From contig CBDUST010000046.1 of NCBI GenBank assembly GCA_965369945.1, positions 1 to 21,124 on the forward strand: a stretch of DNA of 21,124 nt, given 5' to 3'. Positions 7,034-14,644 of this stretch are shown in pieces. Within the stretch, counting starts at the first letter, position 1; every line of letters starts with the position of its first letter. Origin of the DNA: JADFNO01 sp965369945 (GTDB lineage: Bacteria > Planctomycetota > Phycisphaerae > Phycisphaerales > SM1A02). The notes beneath the pieces are model-generated. The model did no database searches, was not told the origin of the DNA, and worked only from the letters and a program-made list of their open reading frames with translations. The translations under genes were made by a program, and so were the position numbers.

Positions 7034-8532
7034 CCGGGCGCAAGTCCGGTTAGTTCCTTGATCAGCTCATCCACGCCTTTACGAGCGGAGCGGATGTCAC
7101 GGAAGGTGACGTCTTGTTGGATAATACTGGTGCAAATGTCTCTCGCCTCCTTGGCCAGTTCCAGCGATTGTTCTTCGCGTGCGTTAGCCATCAGCGAGAT
7201 CATCAAGTCGTAGCGAATTGCCAACTCCGCTTCCTTCTCGGTCGCATCGACATGTTCGAGCGCATTCTTGTATGCATCAACAGCTTCGATATGCCAGGAT
7301 TCCTCAGCGAAACACCGCCCGAGCATGTGCTCAGCTTGAACACGCAATCTAGGCTCATCTTTAGCGTCCTGGAATCGCTTCATCGCGTCGTCTGGGCGGC
7401 CGAGCTCAAACTCCACCTTGCCGAGCTGAAACTTGATCCGGCGATCCGTTGGGTATTTTTCCGTGCGCTCGGCATATTCCGCAAACCGCAGGTCCAGAGC
7501 AGTCTTGCCGGCTTGCTCATACTCCGCACGCAGTTGGCCGTCATCCGTGCGGCCATCGAGCTTTTCTTTGAGCTCATCGACTCGACGTTGCGCTTGCTCA
7601 ATCTTGATATCACCCGCCAAGGCGCGGAATCGATACTCGTTCGTGTCGGCGAAGCCTTTCATATAGACGTCGTATGATTGCTGCTCAGCTTCTGGGGTTC
7701 CCTTGGCCTTGAGCAACTGAGCGTATTTGTTGATTACATCCGGTATTCCAGGTGACTCCTTGTACTCTTTGAGGGCACGCTCGATATTGCGTTGCTCAAT
7801 GGACTGTCCGCCGGCGATGGAACTTGCCTCTTCAAGCTCGCGCTGCTTGTCAGCATCCTTGACGAACTTGCGGAACCCGCCTTCTTCGCCGCCGGCTTCT
7901 GCATAACGACCCTCGTCCATTGCGCGCTGGGCACTGAGGTCCTTCAGATCGCTCTCTAGTTCAGTGTCCATTGGATCAAGGGCGAGCGCAATCTCTCCGG
8001 CGCGTAGCGCTTCGTTCCAGGCGCCGACTTCGGCCAAACAGGTCTTCGCTTGAAGGAAAGCGTTCTTGGACGGCTTCTTCTGTTTCTGGAGAACGTTCAG
8101 CGCCTTGGGCGCGAACCAATGGCCGAACTCGAATTGCTCAGCCTTGACGATCGCGTCCAACAACTTCAGCGCCAGCGGGCCATTGTTGATGTCCTTCATC
8201 CAGGCGAACTCGGCGGCCGCGAACTTCTCGACCGGATGAGAGCCTTCCAGTTTTCTTATCTCCTTCCCAGAGGCCGGCCTACTCCCCTTGTTGAAGTATT
8301 GGACCGCCGCCTCGTACATCGCTTCGTGGGCCGACATCATCGAGGGGTCGAGTCCGATACCGTGGGCGTAGTACCACAGAGCCGAGTCGAAGTTGGCCGA
8401 GTCGGCCATGACGCGAGCGTGCTGAAACCACCGGCGTGCCTTGTCCGGTTGCGGTTGGAACGGGGCCACTTCCTTCCGAGGCTCGCCGTCTTGGTCGTTA
8501 GTTGGCTTGGACTTTCCGAATCGAAACGCCAC
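7030..8532 (-). CDS. Tetratricopeptide-repeat protein
   Basis: A 500-residue, charged, almost entirely helical protein with no signal peptide or membrane segment, so probably cytoplasmic. TPR-like helix pairs are visible at about residues 30-75 (ARVMADSANFDSALWYYAHGIGLDP), 165-195 (GAWNEALRAGEIALALDP) and 365-425 (KFQLGKVEFELGRPDDAMKRF and AVDAYKNALEHV), separated by less regular coiled-coil-like stretches. TPRs bind partner proteins, and the partner cannot be read from sequence. The GTG start at 8532 has AGGAG six bases upstream. The stop overlaps the kdsB start by four bases. A candidate promoter lies at 8617-8645. Confidence 0.85.
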   Translation of the reverse strand: MAFRFGKSKPTNDQDGEPRKEVAPFQPQPDKARRWFQHARVMADSANFDSALWYYAHGIGLDPSMMSAHEAMYEAAVQYFNKGSRPASGKEIRKLEGSHPVEKFAAAEFAWMKDINNGPLALKLLDAIVKAEQFEFGHWFAPKALNVLQKQKKPSKNAFLQAKTCLAEVGAWNEALRAGEIALALDPMDTELESDLKDLSAQRAMDEGRYAEAGGEEGGFRKFVKDADKQRELEEASSIAGGQSIEQRNIERALKEYKESPGIPDVINKYAQLLKAKGTPEAEQQSYDVYMKGFADTNEYRFRALAGDIKIEQAQRRVDELKEKLDGRTDDGQLRAEYEQAGKTALDLRFAEYAERTEKYPTDRRIKFQLGKVEFELGRPDDAMKRFQDAKDEPRLRVQAEHMLGRCFAEESWHIEAVDAYKNALEHVDATEKEAELAIRYDLMISLMANAREEQSLELAKEARDICTSIIQQDVTFRDIRSARKGVDELIKELTGLAPG

Positions 8533-8616
8533 GAACCGCTCCTGCTCAATCAGCCACAGTCTTGCTTCGCAGGGCTGGTGATCGGTGTTGCATCCGCATT
8601 GCCGACTGAGCCGTCA

Positions 8617-8645
8617 AAGGTAGTTGGATTGGAGCCAAGGGTCAA
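8617..8645 (-). promoter_or_regulatory. Candidate sigma-70-type promoter for the TPR-kdsB operon
   Basis: On the minus strand TTGACC (8640-8645) and TACCTT (8617-8622) are separated by exactly 17 bp. The -35 matches consensus at five of six positions and the -10 at three of six. It leaves a 5' leader of about 75 nt before the GTG at 8532. Confidence 0.4.
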
Positions 8646-8681
8646 TCCCTGTTTAGTTTGGCGGTCGCGGTGCTGTGGGCG

Positions 8682-8687
8682 TAGCAT
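8682..8687 (+). promoter_or_regulatory. Possible -10 box placing the def transcript start at its ATG
   Basis: TAGCAT ends six bases before the def ATG (8694), where no Shine-Dalgarno is visible. If used, the transcript would be leaderless. No convincing -35 is present, so this is a weak call. Confidence 0.25.
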
Positions 8688-8693
8688 AAGCTC

Positions 8694-9215
8694 ATGGGCA
8701 TCGTTGCCGCCACTTTACAAGTCTTGCGCTACCCTGCGCCGCAGCTTCGCGGCCGGGCGGAGCCGATCCAGAAGGTCGATGCCTCCGTTGAGGCCGTCGC
8801 TGCGCGAATGATCGAGCTGATGCGCCAAGCAAACGGCTTGGGGCTGGCGGCGCCGCAGGTCGGCCTGTCCTGGCGAATGTTCGTCACCAGCGGCCAGGAA
8901 GAAGCGCCGGACCACGTGTACATCAACCCGACCCTTACCATCGTCGACGCGGAGCTTGTGCTGAGGGAAGAGGGGTGCCTGAGCGTACCCGGCATCAACA
9001 TCGAGCTTCGCCGCCCGCGGGCCGCGACCATCACCGCCCAGGATCTCACTGGGAAGAGATTCGAGCTGACTGACCACGAGTTGCTCGCCCGAGTCTGGCA
9101 GCATGAGATGGATCATCTCGAGGGCATTCTCATCATCGACAAGATGAGTCCGATGGACCGGATCGCTACACGCAAGATTCTCAAGGAGCTGGAGGCGGAC
9201 TCCGCCCGCAGTTGA
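8694..9215 (+). CDS. def: Peptide deformylase
   Basis: A metal-dependent hydrolase that removes the formyl group from the N-terminal methionine of new proteins at the ribosome. All three family motifs are present: GLGLAAPQVG (48-57, with Q55), EEGCLSVPG (92-100, with metal ligand C95), and QHEMDHLEG (136-144, with H137, catalytic E138 and H141). The 173-residue length is usual. It heads a plus-strand cluster with fmt 52 bp downstream, the common def-fmt arrangement. The two enzymes act at opposite ends of the formyl-methionine cycle. The start ATG has no Shine-Dalgarno; a -10-like TAGCAT lies just upstream. Confidence 0.97.
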   Translation: MGIVAATLQVLRYPAPQLRGRAEPIQKVDASVEAVAARMIELMRQANGLGLAAPQVGLSWRMFVTSGQEEAPDHVYINPTLTIVDAELVLREEGCLSVPGINIELRRPRAATITAQDLTGKRFELTDHELLARVWQHEMDHLEGILIIDKMSPMDRIATRKILKELEADSARS

Positions 9216-9267
9216 TTCGTTTTCTCCCATTCTAAAACACCCCGCCCGCCGGTTCGGCAACGCCACG

Positions 9268-10185
9268 ATGCGATTGGTCTACTTTGGCTCATCAGACTTT
9301 GGTCTCCCGACGCTCCAGCGCCTGGTGGTCGAGCACGATGTGCGGTTGATCGTCACGCAGCCGGATCGTCCAGCGGGTAGACGACGACGTCTCTTGCCCA
9401 CGCCCATTGCCGCGTTTGGTGAACGGTGCGGTATCGAGTTGCTCAAACCGGAGAATTCGAACCTTGCTGCGGTCGTGGCGCAAATTCGTCAGTTGGAGGC
9501 CGAGGCGCTCGTTGTCATCGCCTATGGTCAGAAGCTGGGGTCGGTGCTTCTGCACGACACCTTCGCGATCAATCTGCATGGATCGTTGTTGCCGAAATAT
9601 CGCGGGGCGGCTCCCATTAATTGGGCGGTGATCAATGGCGAAACCGAGACGGGAATCAGCGTGATCAGTATGACCCAACGCATGGACGCCGGGGCGATTC
9701 TCGCTGAACGGGCCACCGCGATCGACCCGATGGAAACGGCCGGTGAATTGGAGCACCGATTGTCTGAACTGGGCCCGGACCTTGTTCTGCAAACGCTCGC
9801 TGAACACGCATCGGGCGATCTGGAGCCCAAACCACAGGACGACGAGCTGGCTTGCCTCGCGCCCAAGCTCACCAAAGCCGATGGCACGGTCTGTTTCGAC
9901 GAGCCGGCGACGGTTGTGCAGCGTCGCGTACACGGATTGACGCCCAGGCCCGGCTGTACCGTCGTCTACAACGATCAGCGACTTCGCCTGGACCGTGTGA
10001 CGGTCATCGAGGATCGCGCCATGATTGGAGCGCCGGGTGAGGTGCTTGCCGATGGAACGATTGCCTGCGCGCCGGGAGCTGTGGGACTGCTGGCTGTGCA
10101 GCCGGCCGGAGGTAAGCTGATGTCGTTTGACGCGTATTGCCGAGGTCACGAAACACCTCCCGGCGCGAGGCTTGGTCCAGTATGA
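9268..10185 (+). CDS. fmt: Methionyl-tRNA formyltransferase
   Basis: Transfers a formyl group from 10-formyl-tetrahydrofolate to initiator Met-tRNA. The N-terminal formyltransferase domain begins MRLVYFGSSDFG. Catalytic residues are N102 and H104 (NLHGSLLPKYRGAAPI) and D140 (MDAGAI), matching the N106/H108/D144 arrangement of the E. coli enzyme. The C-terminal OB-like tRNA-binding domain covers about residues 200-300 (VHGLTPRPG is recognisable). The 305-residue length is normal. The stop overlaps the ATG of the next gene (ATGA), so the following HExxH protein is probably made by translational coupling. Confidence 0.96.
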   Translation: MRLVYFGSSDFGLPTLQRLVVEHDVRLIVTQPDRPAGRRRRLLPTPIAAFGERCGIELLKPENSNLAAVVAQIRQLEAEALVVIAYGQKLGSVLLHDTFAINLHGSLLPKYRGAAPINWAVINGETETGISVISMTQRMDAGAILAERATAIDPMETAGELEHRLSELGPDLVLQTLAEHASGDLEPKPQDDELACLAPKLTKADGTVCFDEPATVVQRRVHGLTPRPGCTVVYNDQRLRLDRVTVIEDRAMIGAPGEVLADGTIACAPGAVGLLAVQPAGGKLMSFDAYCRGHETPPGARLGPV

Positions 10186-10697
10186 AGTGGTTCGCCCCAA
10201 CATTGTGGGATCTGCTCGGTCTTGGGAAGAAGAAGCCCCACCAGGCTATCGAGCCAAAGCGGAAGCCGTCGGTGCAGAGGCCGGCGCAAACGCCGATGCG
10301 CATGCGCTACGATGCGCTTGTCGATGAAATGAAGCGGACGTACGGAATTCGTATTCGCAAGTGGCGCAGTAGTTCCAGTGGGTGCGCCTGGGTCGTGCGA
10401 TACGATAACGGCGAGGAGCGTCGGCTCATCGAGGCGCCGTATCCCAAAGGTCCGATGAGCTGCGCAATCTTCCTGCACGAAGTCGGGCACCATGCGATCG
10501 GCTTCGGCGCCTATCGACCACGTTGCCTTGAGGAATATCACGCCTGGCAATGGGCGCTTCAGACGATGCGAGCCAAGGGATTGAATGTCACAGCAGCCGT
10601 GGAGAAGCGCATGGCCGACTCGTTGCGCTATGCGGTGCAAAAGGCCCGGCGACGAGGGCTCAAGAATGTGCCTGAGCAACTGATCGCCTTTGCCTGA
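10182..10697 (+). CDS. Small HExxH putative metallopeptidase coupled to fmt
   Basis: A 171-residue basic protein of unrecognised family. The ATG at 10182 overlaps the fmt stop (ATGA) and is preferred to an upstream in-frame ATG at 10137 that lies inside fmt. The core is FLHEVGHH at residues 98-104: H99, E100 and H103 fit a zincin active site. Twelve residues after HEVGHH comes EEYHAWQWA, so E117 or E118 could be the third metal ligand. This resembles the EE-x-A-x-x-F/W-A arrangement in ImmA/IrrE-type (M78) peptidases. The N-terminal 45 residues are lysine- and proline-rich and look disordered. There is no signal peptide, so it is probably cytoplasmic. Substrate unknown. Sitting behind def and fmt, a role linked to translation or N-terminal processing is possible but only inferred. 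Confidence 0.75.
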   Translation: MKWFAPTLWDLLGLGKKKPHQAIEPKRKPSVQRPAQTPMRMRYDALVDEMKRTYGIRIRKWRSSSSGCAWVVRYDNGEERRLIEAPYPKGPMSCAIFLHEVGHHAIGFGAYRPRCLEEYHAWQWALQTMRAKGLNVTAAVEKRMADSLRYAVQKARRRGLKNVPEQLIAFA

Positions 10698-11068
10698 AGG
10701 GGCGCGTCTCGGTTGCAGCGTCGCAGTTTTTTTCTTTTTTGCACTCAGTTCGTTGGAAGACGAGTCGATCCGGCGCGCGCCGTTTTCTGGAAGGGGATTA
10801 GTTTGTGCGCGCCAGTCTTGCCGCGCTAGACCCCAAAGTCTCCTGACGGTCCTGTGAGGGGTGATTCGCGGATGTTTTTGCGATTTCGTCAGATACATGG
10901 GCATGTTGGTTTTCAATACAAAAAAGCGGCCTTCCCTATAAGGGCGAGCGGCAATTAGAGCGCGCGCCAGGGTTGCCGTTTTGCCGAATTCACCCCGGGC
11001 ATGCATGGGAAAGAAGCTCCCTGAAAGTGCGAGCGAGTTCCCGGAAATTCGGAGGCAGCCCTTTTCTT
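10698..11068. other. Intergenic stretch without a supported gene
   Basis: No frame with convincing start context or family pattern. A T-rich run (7 T, C, 6 T; 10727-10740) follows the HExxH gene but lacks a clear GC stem before it, so it is at best a weak terminator. A short palindrome (ccctataaggg) lies near 10935 with A6 before it. The stretch marks the left edge of the repeat-rich accessory island. Confidence 0.4.
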
Positions 11069-11122
11069 GGTGGCACGGCCATCTTGGCCGTGCGAATCGG
11101 ACGGGCAAGATGCCGTCCCACC
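11069..11122. repeat. Double palindrome (REP-like inverted repeat)
   Basis: The outer arms ggtggcacgg and ccgtcccacc are imperfect inverted copies. The left arm holds a 21-nt palindrome (11073-11093, cggccatcttggccg at its core) and the right arm a partial one (gggcaagatgccgtccc). The architecture matches the element at 334-405 although the sequence differs, which suggests two families of the same kind of intergenic repeat. Confidence 0.65.
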
Positions 11123-11206
11123 AGGATTTCAACGGTCCGAACCCGCCCTTCACCCCGCCCGGAACCCGGTATCGACTCGCTCATCCGGTAGCGAACACCG
11201 ATAAGT

Positions 11207-11363
11207 GACGCCCCAACTCTGGAAATGGAAGCCCCAACTCTGGAGTTGGAAGCTCCAAGAATGGAAATGGAAGCCCCAACTCTGGAAATGGAGCTTGTAA
11301 CTCTGGAGATGGAAGCCCCAACTCTGGAGATGGAACTTCCGGGTGTGAAGTTGGACGCTTGGA
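11207..11363. repeat. 21-bp tandem minisatellite, about seven copies
   Basis: Units begin at 11217, 11238, 11259, 11280, 11301, 11322 and 11343, with consensus ctctggagatggaagcccca plus one base; part of another unit precedes 11217. Units differ at several positions, most in the last copies. The unit also contains a local palindrome (ccaactctggagttgg). Because 21 is a multiple of three, both strands read through as 7-residue repeats (minus strand ISRVGAS; plus strand MEAPTLE). Confidence 0.85.
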
Positions 11364-11483
11364 AGGGATTAAACCGCACGGGTTAAACGGGTTGCAGGTG
11401 GCGTCTTGGCTTCCGGGGTCGCTTCATCCGGCGCAAATCGCCCAATAGCCACTCCCAGCCAGCCCTCCCCCTCTCGGCAACGA

Positions 11484-11561
11484 TCGGGATCGGTACTCGA
11501 TCTTCTTGATCCCGCGAAGAATCTCCTCGGCGTAGGGTTGGCGAATGGAGAGCGCGAGCAT
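11484..11561 (-). pseudogene. ASCH-domain gene fragment, copy A
   Basis: The minus strand from an ATG at 11561 encodes LSIRQPYAEEILRGIKKIE followed by YRSR, the conserved N-terminus of ASCH-domain (RNA-binding-type fold) proteins. After residue 26 the similarity stops and the frame runs into unrelated sequence. It is a truncated piece, not a full ASCH gene. Directly upstream lies a palindrome (gggacttgtccc, 11573-11584). Confidence 0.7.
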
Positions 11562-11708
11562 CGTTCGTGCCGGGGACTTGTCCCGCCGCGCGACGCCGAG
11601 CAGGACATGGCCGGCCATGGTGCATAATCTTATGGCACAATGACCTTCGCCATGAAGCCCGGGCTCGCTGAATCGGTGCAATCAGACCAGGTAGTTGAGG
11701 TCACAGAT

Positions 11709-12143
11709 ATGGCTACGCTCACTCTTCTCGTTGGCATCCTCACGCTCGGCATCGCATTGTACATACTCGTTCTCGAGATTCGTGCAGCCAGAGCTCGAGC
11801 GCGAGCAGCGCAGGTATGGCGGACCTTGGACGAGTGCATGGCGGCAGGGTACCGCCACATGGATTCCGGGCCGAGCCATGACAGCGCTTGGCAATGGCTT
11901 GAACGAGTAGCACGATTCTGCGAGCGAGCACTGGGATATCACGCGATGCGACTCGTTCTTCAAGATGGAACAACGAGTGGCGAGATTGCGTCGAAGGGAT
12001 GGCCACCGGACCGGGCCATCATGCTCGCATTGACACGGATTCATGACCATGTTGCTGGCAAGGTTGCCGAGGGTCGCATCGATCCGGACTTCGATGAGGT
12101 CCTTTGGAAGGGATGGACTCCCGATCTGGCTCCTCCAGAGTGA
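11709..12143 (+). CDS. Small membrane-anchored hypothetical protein
   Basis: 144 residues from the ATG at 11709, which has GAGG eight bases upstream; the same frame is open from 11640, but without such a site. Residues 3-23 (TLLVGILTLGIALYILVLEI) form a transmembrane helix followed by positive residues (RAARARARAA), so the rest is probably cytoplasmic. The soluble part is helical with several tryptophans (WQWLERV, LWKGWTPD) and no catalytic motif that I recognise. It lies between ASCH fragments A and B. A short GC hairpin (12151-12168, no T-run) follows the stop. It may be cargo of the island. Function unknown; it could also be a fortuitous frame, but the membrane-anchor pattern makes that less likely. 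Confidence 0.5.
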   Translation: MATLTLLVGILTLGIALYILVLEIRAARARARAAQVWRTLDECMAAGYRHMDSGPSHDSAWQWLERVARFCERALGYHAMRLVLQDGTTSGEIASKGWPPDRAIMLALTRIHDHVAGKVAEGRIDPDFDEVLWKGWTPDLAPPE

Positions 12144-12150
12144 ACCTTTC

Positions 12151-12168
12151 CTTCCCGTTAGCGGGAGG
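12151..12168. other. Hairpin after the membrane protein gene
   Basis: Stem cttcccg/cgggagg (7 bp including one G-T pair), loop ttag, eight bases after the stop at 12143. There is no T-run on either side, so it is not a standard intrinsic terminator. It could be an attenuating or RNA-stabilising hairpin, or a repeat remnant. Confidence 0.35.
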
Positions 12169-12207
12169 ATGGTGCAGGATTCGCCGTGCGCACTTGGCCG
12201 TGTGCCC

Positions 12208-12278
12208 CGGCGTGCGGTACTCAACTCTCTTGATCCCCCGAAAATCTCCTCGGCGCAGGGTTGGCGGATTGAGAGGCC
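12208..12278 (-). pseudogene. ASCH-domain gene fragment, copy B (frameshifted)
   Basis: The minus-strand DNA matches copies A and C: CTCTCAATCCGCCAACCC, then GCCGAGGAGATTTT, CGGGGGATCAAG and GAGTACCGC. One base is missing between ATTTT and CGGGGG relative to the other copies, which breaks the frame (LSIRQPCAEEIF, then a shift). The fragment has no start codon. It overlaps the last 19 codons of the nuclease-like gene in a different frame. Confidence 0.65.
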
Positions 12279-12958
12279 CCCCCTCTCGTCGCGAACGAAG
12301 ACCGCAGGCAGCAATCGGCGCGAAACGCGAGTGTCGCGTTCGGATTTGCAAAATAGGTGTAGCAGTAGGGCTGCTTTGATGCCATGGTACCGTCAGTCTG
12401 CCTTACCAGCGCATCGTCAGTTTCGGCGAAAAAGATCACCCCGCTAAGGTCGGGATAGCGCTCGAAAAGGCAGCGATCGGCAATCGCTTCCTCGCAATCG
12501 TCAGAGTCAAGCCCAGTTATGAAGTCGCCGTGTACGGCAATGACGAAATGCAGCGACTTGTCCCTGACTAACGCCCTATATTTCGTTGCCTTTTCTGCAA
12601 GTCTGGTGGCGACCCGTTGTGCCGGTGAGCTCCTACCGCCTCGTTCACACGTGAATACTTCTAGCACGATTTTATTCTGCTCGTCATACCAATCCGGTGT
12701 TTGCCCGCCTATCTTCCTTTCGTACTCTAGGCGGAACCCCGTGCTGTTGAGTTGTTTCGCAACTAAGAACTCCCTAAACGTGTGACGGGCGCTCGCATCT
12801 GCATCTTCCGTCCTGTACTTGTCTAAGACAGATCTGTTTTGGCGGATTTTTCTGAGCATGCGTGATCGAGATGGCTCCGAGAAACTCCCGATTATCTCGT
12901 GGATTTCTGCGTTGATGGCGCTGTTGCCCGCAAATCTTTCACTAGGATCGTAAGACAT
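12221..12958 (-). CDS. PD-(D/E)xK-like nuclease-family protein (putative restriction partner)
   Basis: A 245-residue protein starting 15 bp after the methyltransferase stop on the same strand, so almost certainly co-transcribed. A core pattern resembles restriction-endonuclease-like folds: helix HTFREFLVAKQL with E63, then GGQTPDW (D89), and a strand KIVLEVFT (E100). The usual lysine after E-x is F102, so the catalytic lysine is missing or has moved; a nearby K (K82 or K95) might take its place. The base composition looks more AT-rich than its neighbours, which fits horizontal transfer. Residues from about 227 to the stop are read from ASCH fragment B and are probably not native. I infer a role next to the modification enzyme, either as a second nuclease or as a specificity or defence accessory. 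The family is not named with certainty. Confidence 0.65.
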   Translation of the reverse strand: MSYDPSERFAGNSAINAEIHEIIGSFSEPSRSRMLRKIRQNRSVLDKYRTEDADASARHTFREFLVAKQLNSTGFRLEYERKIGGQTPDWYDEQNKIVLEVFTCERGGRSSPAQRVATRLAEKATKYRALVRDKSLHFVIAVHGDFITGLDSDDCEEAIADRCLFERYPDLSGVIFFAETDDALVRQTDGTMASKQPYCYTYFANPNATLAFRADCCLRSSFATRGGASQSANPAPRRFSGDQES

Positions 12959-12973
12959 AACTGCAAGGCCCTG

Positions 12974-14566
12974 TCACATCTTCTGTACATGCTCCTCATC
13001 GAGAATCTCCTGAACCGTCAGGAGTTTGATGAGGCGTCCTGTTCTCTTGTGAAACGCGGCGCATTCGCGCTCAGCATCGCTCGTGTAACTGAAGGCGACG
13101 AAGAAGCCGCGCTGGCGGCCGCCGGTGCCCTCGCGCTCCATGACCGCTTCGAACTTGTCGATCTCCGGCCGCCCGACCTTCTCCGACTGCTTCACCTGCA
13201 CAGGGAACCAGTCATCGGCGAACATCGTGTCCGTCGCGCCCTTCTTCCCTTGGTCAGCAGCATCTACGGGCTTCGTGCCGACGGGGAAGATGCGGCCGTC
13301 GATGCCCATATCACCAACCTGCACTTTGTTGGGGATACCGCCGAGGGCGATGACCGCCCAGTTCTCGAACTCGAAGTGTGGAATCTCTTTGAGTTTCTTA
13401 ATCGACCACGGCAGATCGCGGGCGACGAACGCATCGACTTTGTGCGCCCGCCACAGCGGATCGGATTCTTTCATCCGGCACACATCACGCAGACGCTTCG
13501 CCATCACACGGCAGGCGGTCGGTGAAAAATCGATCCCGATCCACTGTCTGCCGAGGTTCTGCGCTGCGACAAGAGCGGTTCCGCAGCCGCAGAAGGCATC
13601 GAGAACAATGTCGTTGGGGTCGCTGGATGCTTTGATGATTCGATCGAGAAGAGCGAGAGGTTTTTGAGTCGGGTAACCCAAGCGTTCAATCGCCTGAGAA
13701 TTAATAGGCGGTATGTCCGTCCAAACGGTGTCAATGGGACGTCCCTCTTGCTCGTCTAAGTAGCGCTTCAATTGCGGAACGGACCCTGGTCGAGTCTGGA
13801 CGACGATTCCATCCTCGAACGCCTTCTGCATTCGCTCCTTCGTCCAACGCCACACTCGCGTGACCCCAAGAAACTCGTAGGTAAGGTTGGGTCGATTATG
13901 ACTCGGATTGCTGAGATCGCTCAAGCGGTAAACCCGACCGTTGTCGTCTCGGTGACAATACTTCGAAGCAGTCTTGTCATCTAGATTGTTCGGGTCATAA
14001 GGAATGTATGGGCGGTGGAACGTCACGGCGTCACCACCACTGTAGAAGAAGATGGTGTCATGGTTGTTTGGGAAACCCTTGAACGCAAGGCCTTTGGAAA
14101 ACGTGCGTCGCCAGATGATCTCGCTCTGGAAGTTGTTCTCCCCGAACAACTGATCCAGCATCACCTTGACGTAGTGCGAGGCGTGCCAGTCGCAGTGGTA
14201 GTAGAACGAGCCGGTTTTCTTAAGGACGCGGGCGAGTTCGACGCAGCGCGGCCGCATGTACTCGATATATGCCTGCGTGGAGGCGTGGCGGTCCTCGAAG
14301 GCCCGCTTCTCCTTCGTCTCGCCCCAGAACACTTCGTAGTTGCGATTCGAGTTGAACGGCGGATCGATGTAGATCAGGTCGATGCAGTCATCCGGCAGGT
14401 TCTTGAGTTGTTCGACGCAGTCGCCGCAGTAGATGACTCGCGTATCGAGGAGGGATGAGGGTTTCGCTGCGCGAACCGGCGCGGCTGGGCCGTCAGGTTT
14501 CTTTCCAGAGGCTCGCTTTCGCGTCGTCTTCGATGCCGCTGCTTTGACCTGCTTCTTCCGGGCCAT
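12974..14566 (-). CDS. DNA methyltransferase fused to an Mrr-like nuclease domain
   Basis: A 530-residue protein. The N-terminal 40 residues are a lysine/arginine/alanine-rich tail. The methyltransferase domain has catalytic motif IV DPPF (68-71) before the SAM-binding motif I DAFCGCGTAL (323-332), with YPTQKPLALLDRI just upstream. That order is typical of beta-class amino-methyltransferases (N6-adenine or N4-cytosine). A putative target-recognition region lies between (about 110-300). The C-terminal 130 residues look like an Mrr-type PD-(D/E)xK domain: GDMGIDG with D423, then Q457-V-K459 in PVQVKQSEK. Methylation and cleavage activities may thus sit in one chain, as in type IIG-like enzymes. 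The ATG at 14566 was chosen; TTG 14587 and ATG 14578 are alternatives. There is no Shine-Dalgarno. The nuclease-like gene follows immediately. Confidence 0.9.
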   Translation of the reverse strand: MARKKQVKAAASKTTRKRASGKKPDGPAAPVRAAKPSSLLDTRVIYCGDCVEQLKNLPDDCIDLIYIDPPFNSNRNYEVFWGETKEKRAFEDRHASTQAYIEYMRPRCVELARVLKKTGSFYYHCDWHASHYVKVMLDQLFGENNFQSEIIWRRTFSKGLAFKGFPNNHDTIFFYSGGDAVTFHRPYIPYDPNNLDDKTASKYCHRDDNGRVYRLSDLSNPSHNRPNLTYEFLGVTRVWRWTKERMQKAFEDGIVVQTRPGSVPQLKRYLDEQEGRPIDTVWTDIPPINSQAIERLGYPTQKPLALLDRIIKASSDPNDIVLDAFCGCGTALVAAQNLGRQWIGIDFSPTACRVMAKRLRDVCRMKESDPLWRAHKVDAFVARDLPWSIKKLKEIPHFEFENWAVIALGGIPNKVQVGDMGIDGRIFPVGTKPVDAADQGKKGATDTMFADDWFPVQVKQSEKVGRPEIDKFEAVMEREGTGGRQRGFFVAFSYTSDAERECAAFHKRTGRLIKLLTVQEILDEEHVQKM

Positions 14567-14644
14567 TGTGAAGAGCATACCGGACAAACACTGAACCGGC
14601 TATCCTCCGCAGCCGATGATAATCCCATGCCGCCCCGCCCCCGG

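Noticed and set aside
8050..8811. 253-codon plus-strand frame
   Set aside because: Antisense to the TPR gene and running into def; no recognisable pattern.
10727..10740. Intrinsic terminator at the T-rich run after the HExxH gene
   Set aside because: No stable GC stem immediately before the run.
10146..11153. 335-codon minus-strand frame
   Set aside because: Its 3' part is antisense to the HExxH gene and its 5' part crosses a palindromic repeat; no start context and no family motif.
11207..11363. CRISPR array
   Set aside because: The repeats are directly contiguous 21-bp units without spacers, and there are no cas genes.
10990..11379. 129-codon minus-strand frame with ISRVGAS repeats
   Set aside because: The open frame is a consequence of the 21-bp repeat having no stop in this frame; the C-terminal half crosses the double palindrome. 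Kept as a repeat, not a gene.
14015..14458. 147-codon plus-strand frame inside the methyltransferase region
   Set aside because: Shadow of the methyltransferase coding strand; no independent support.
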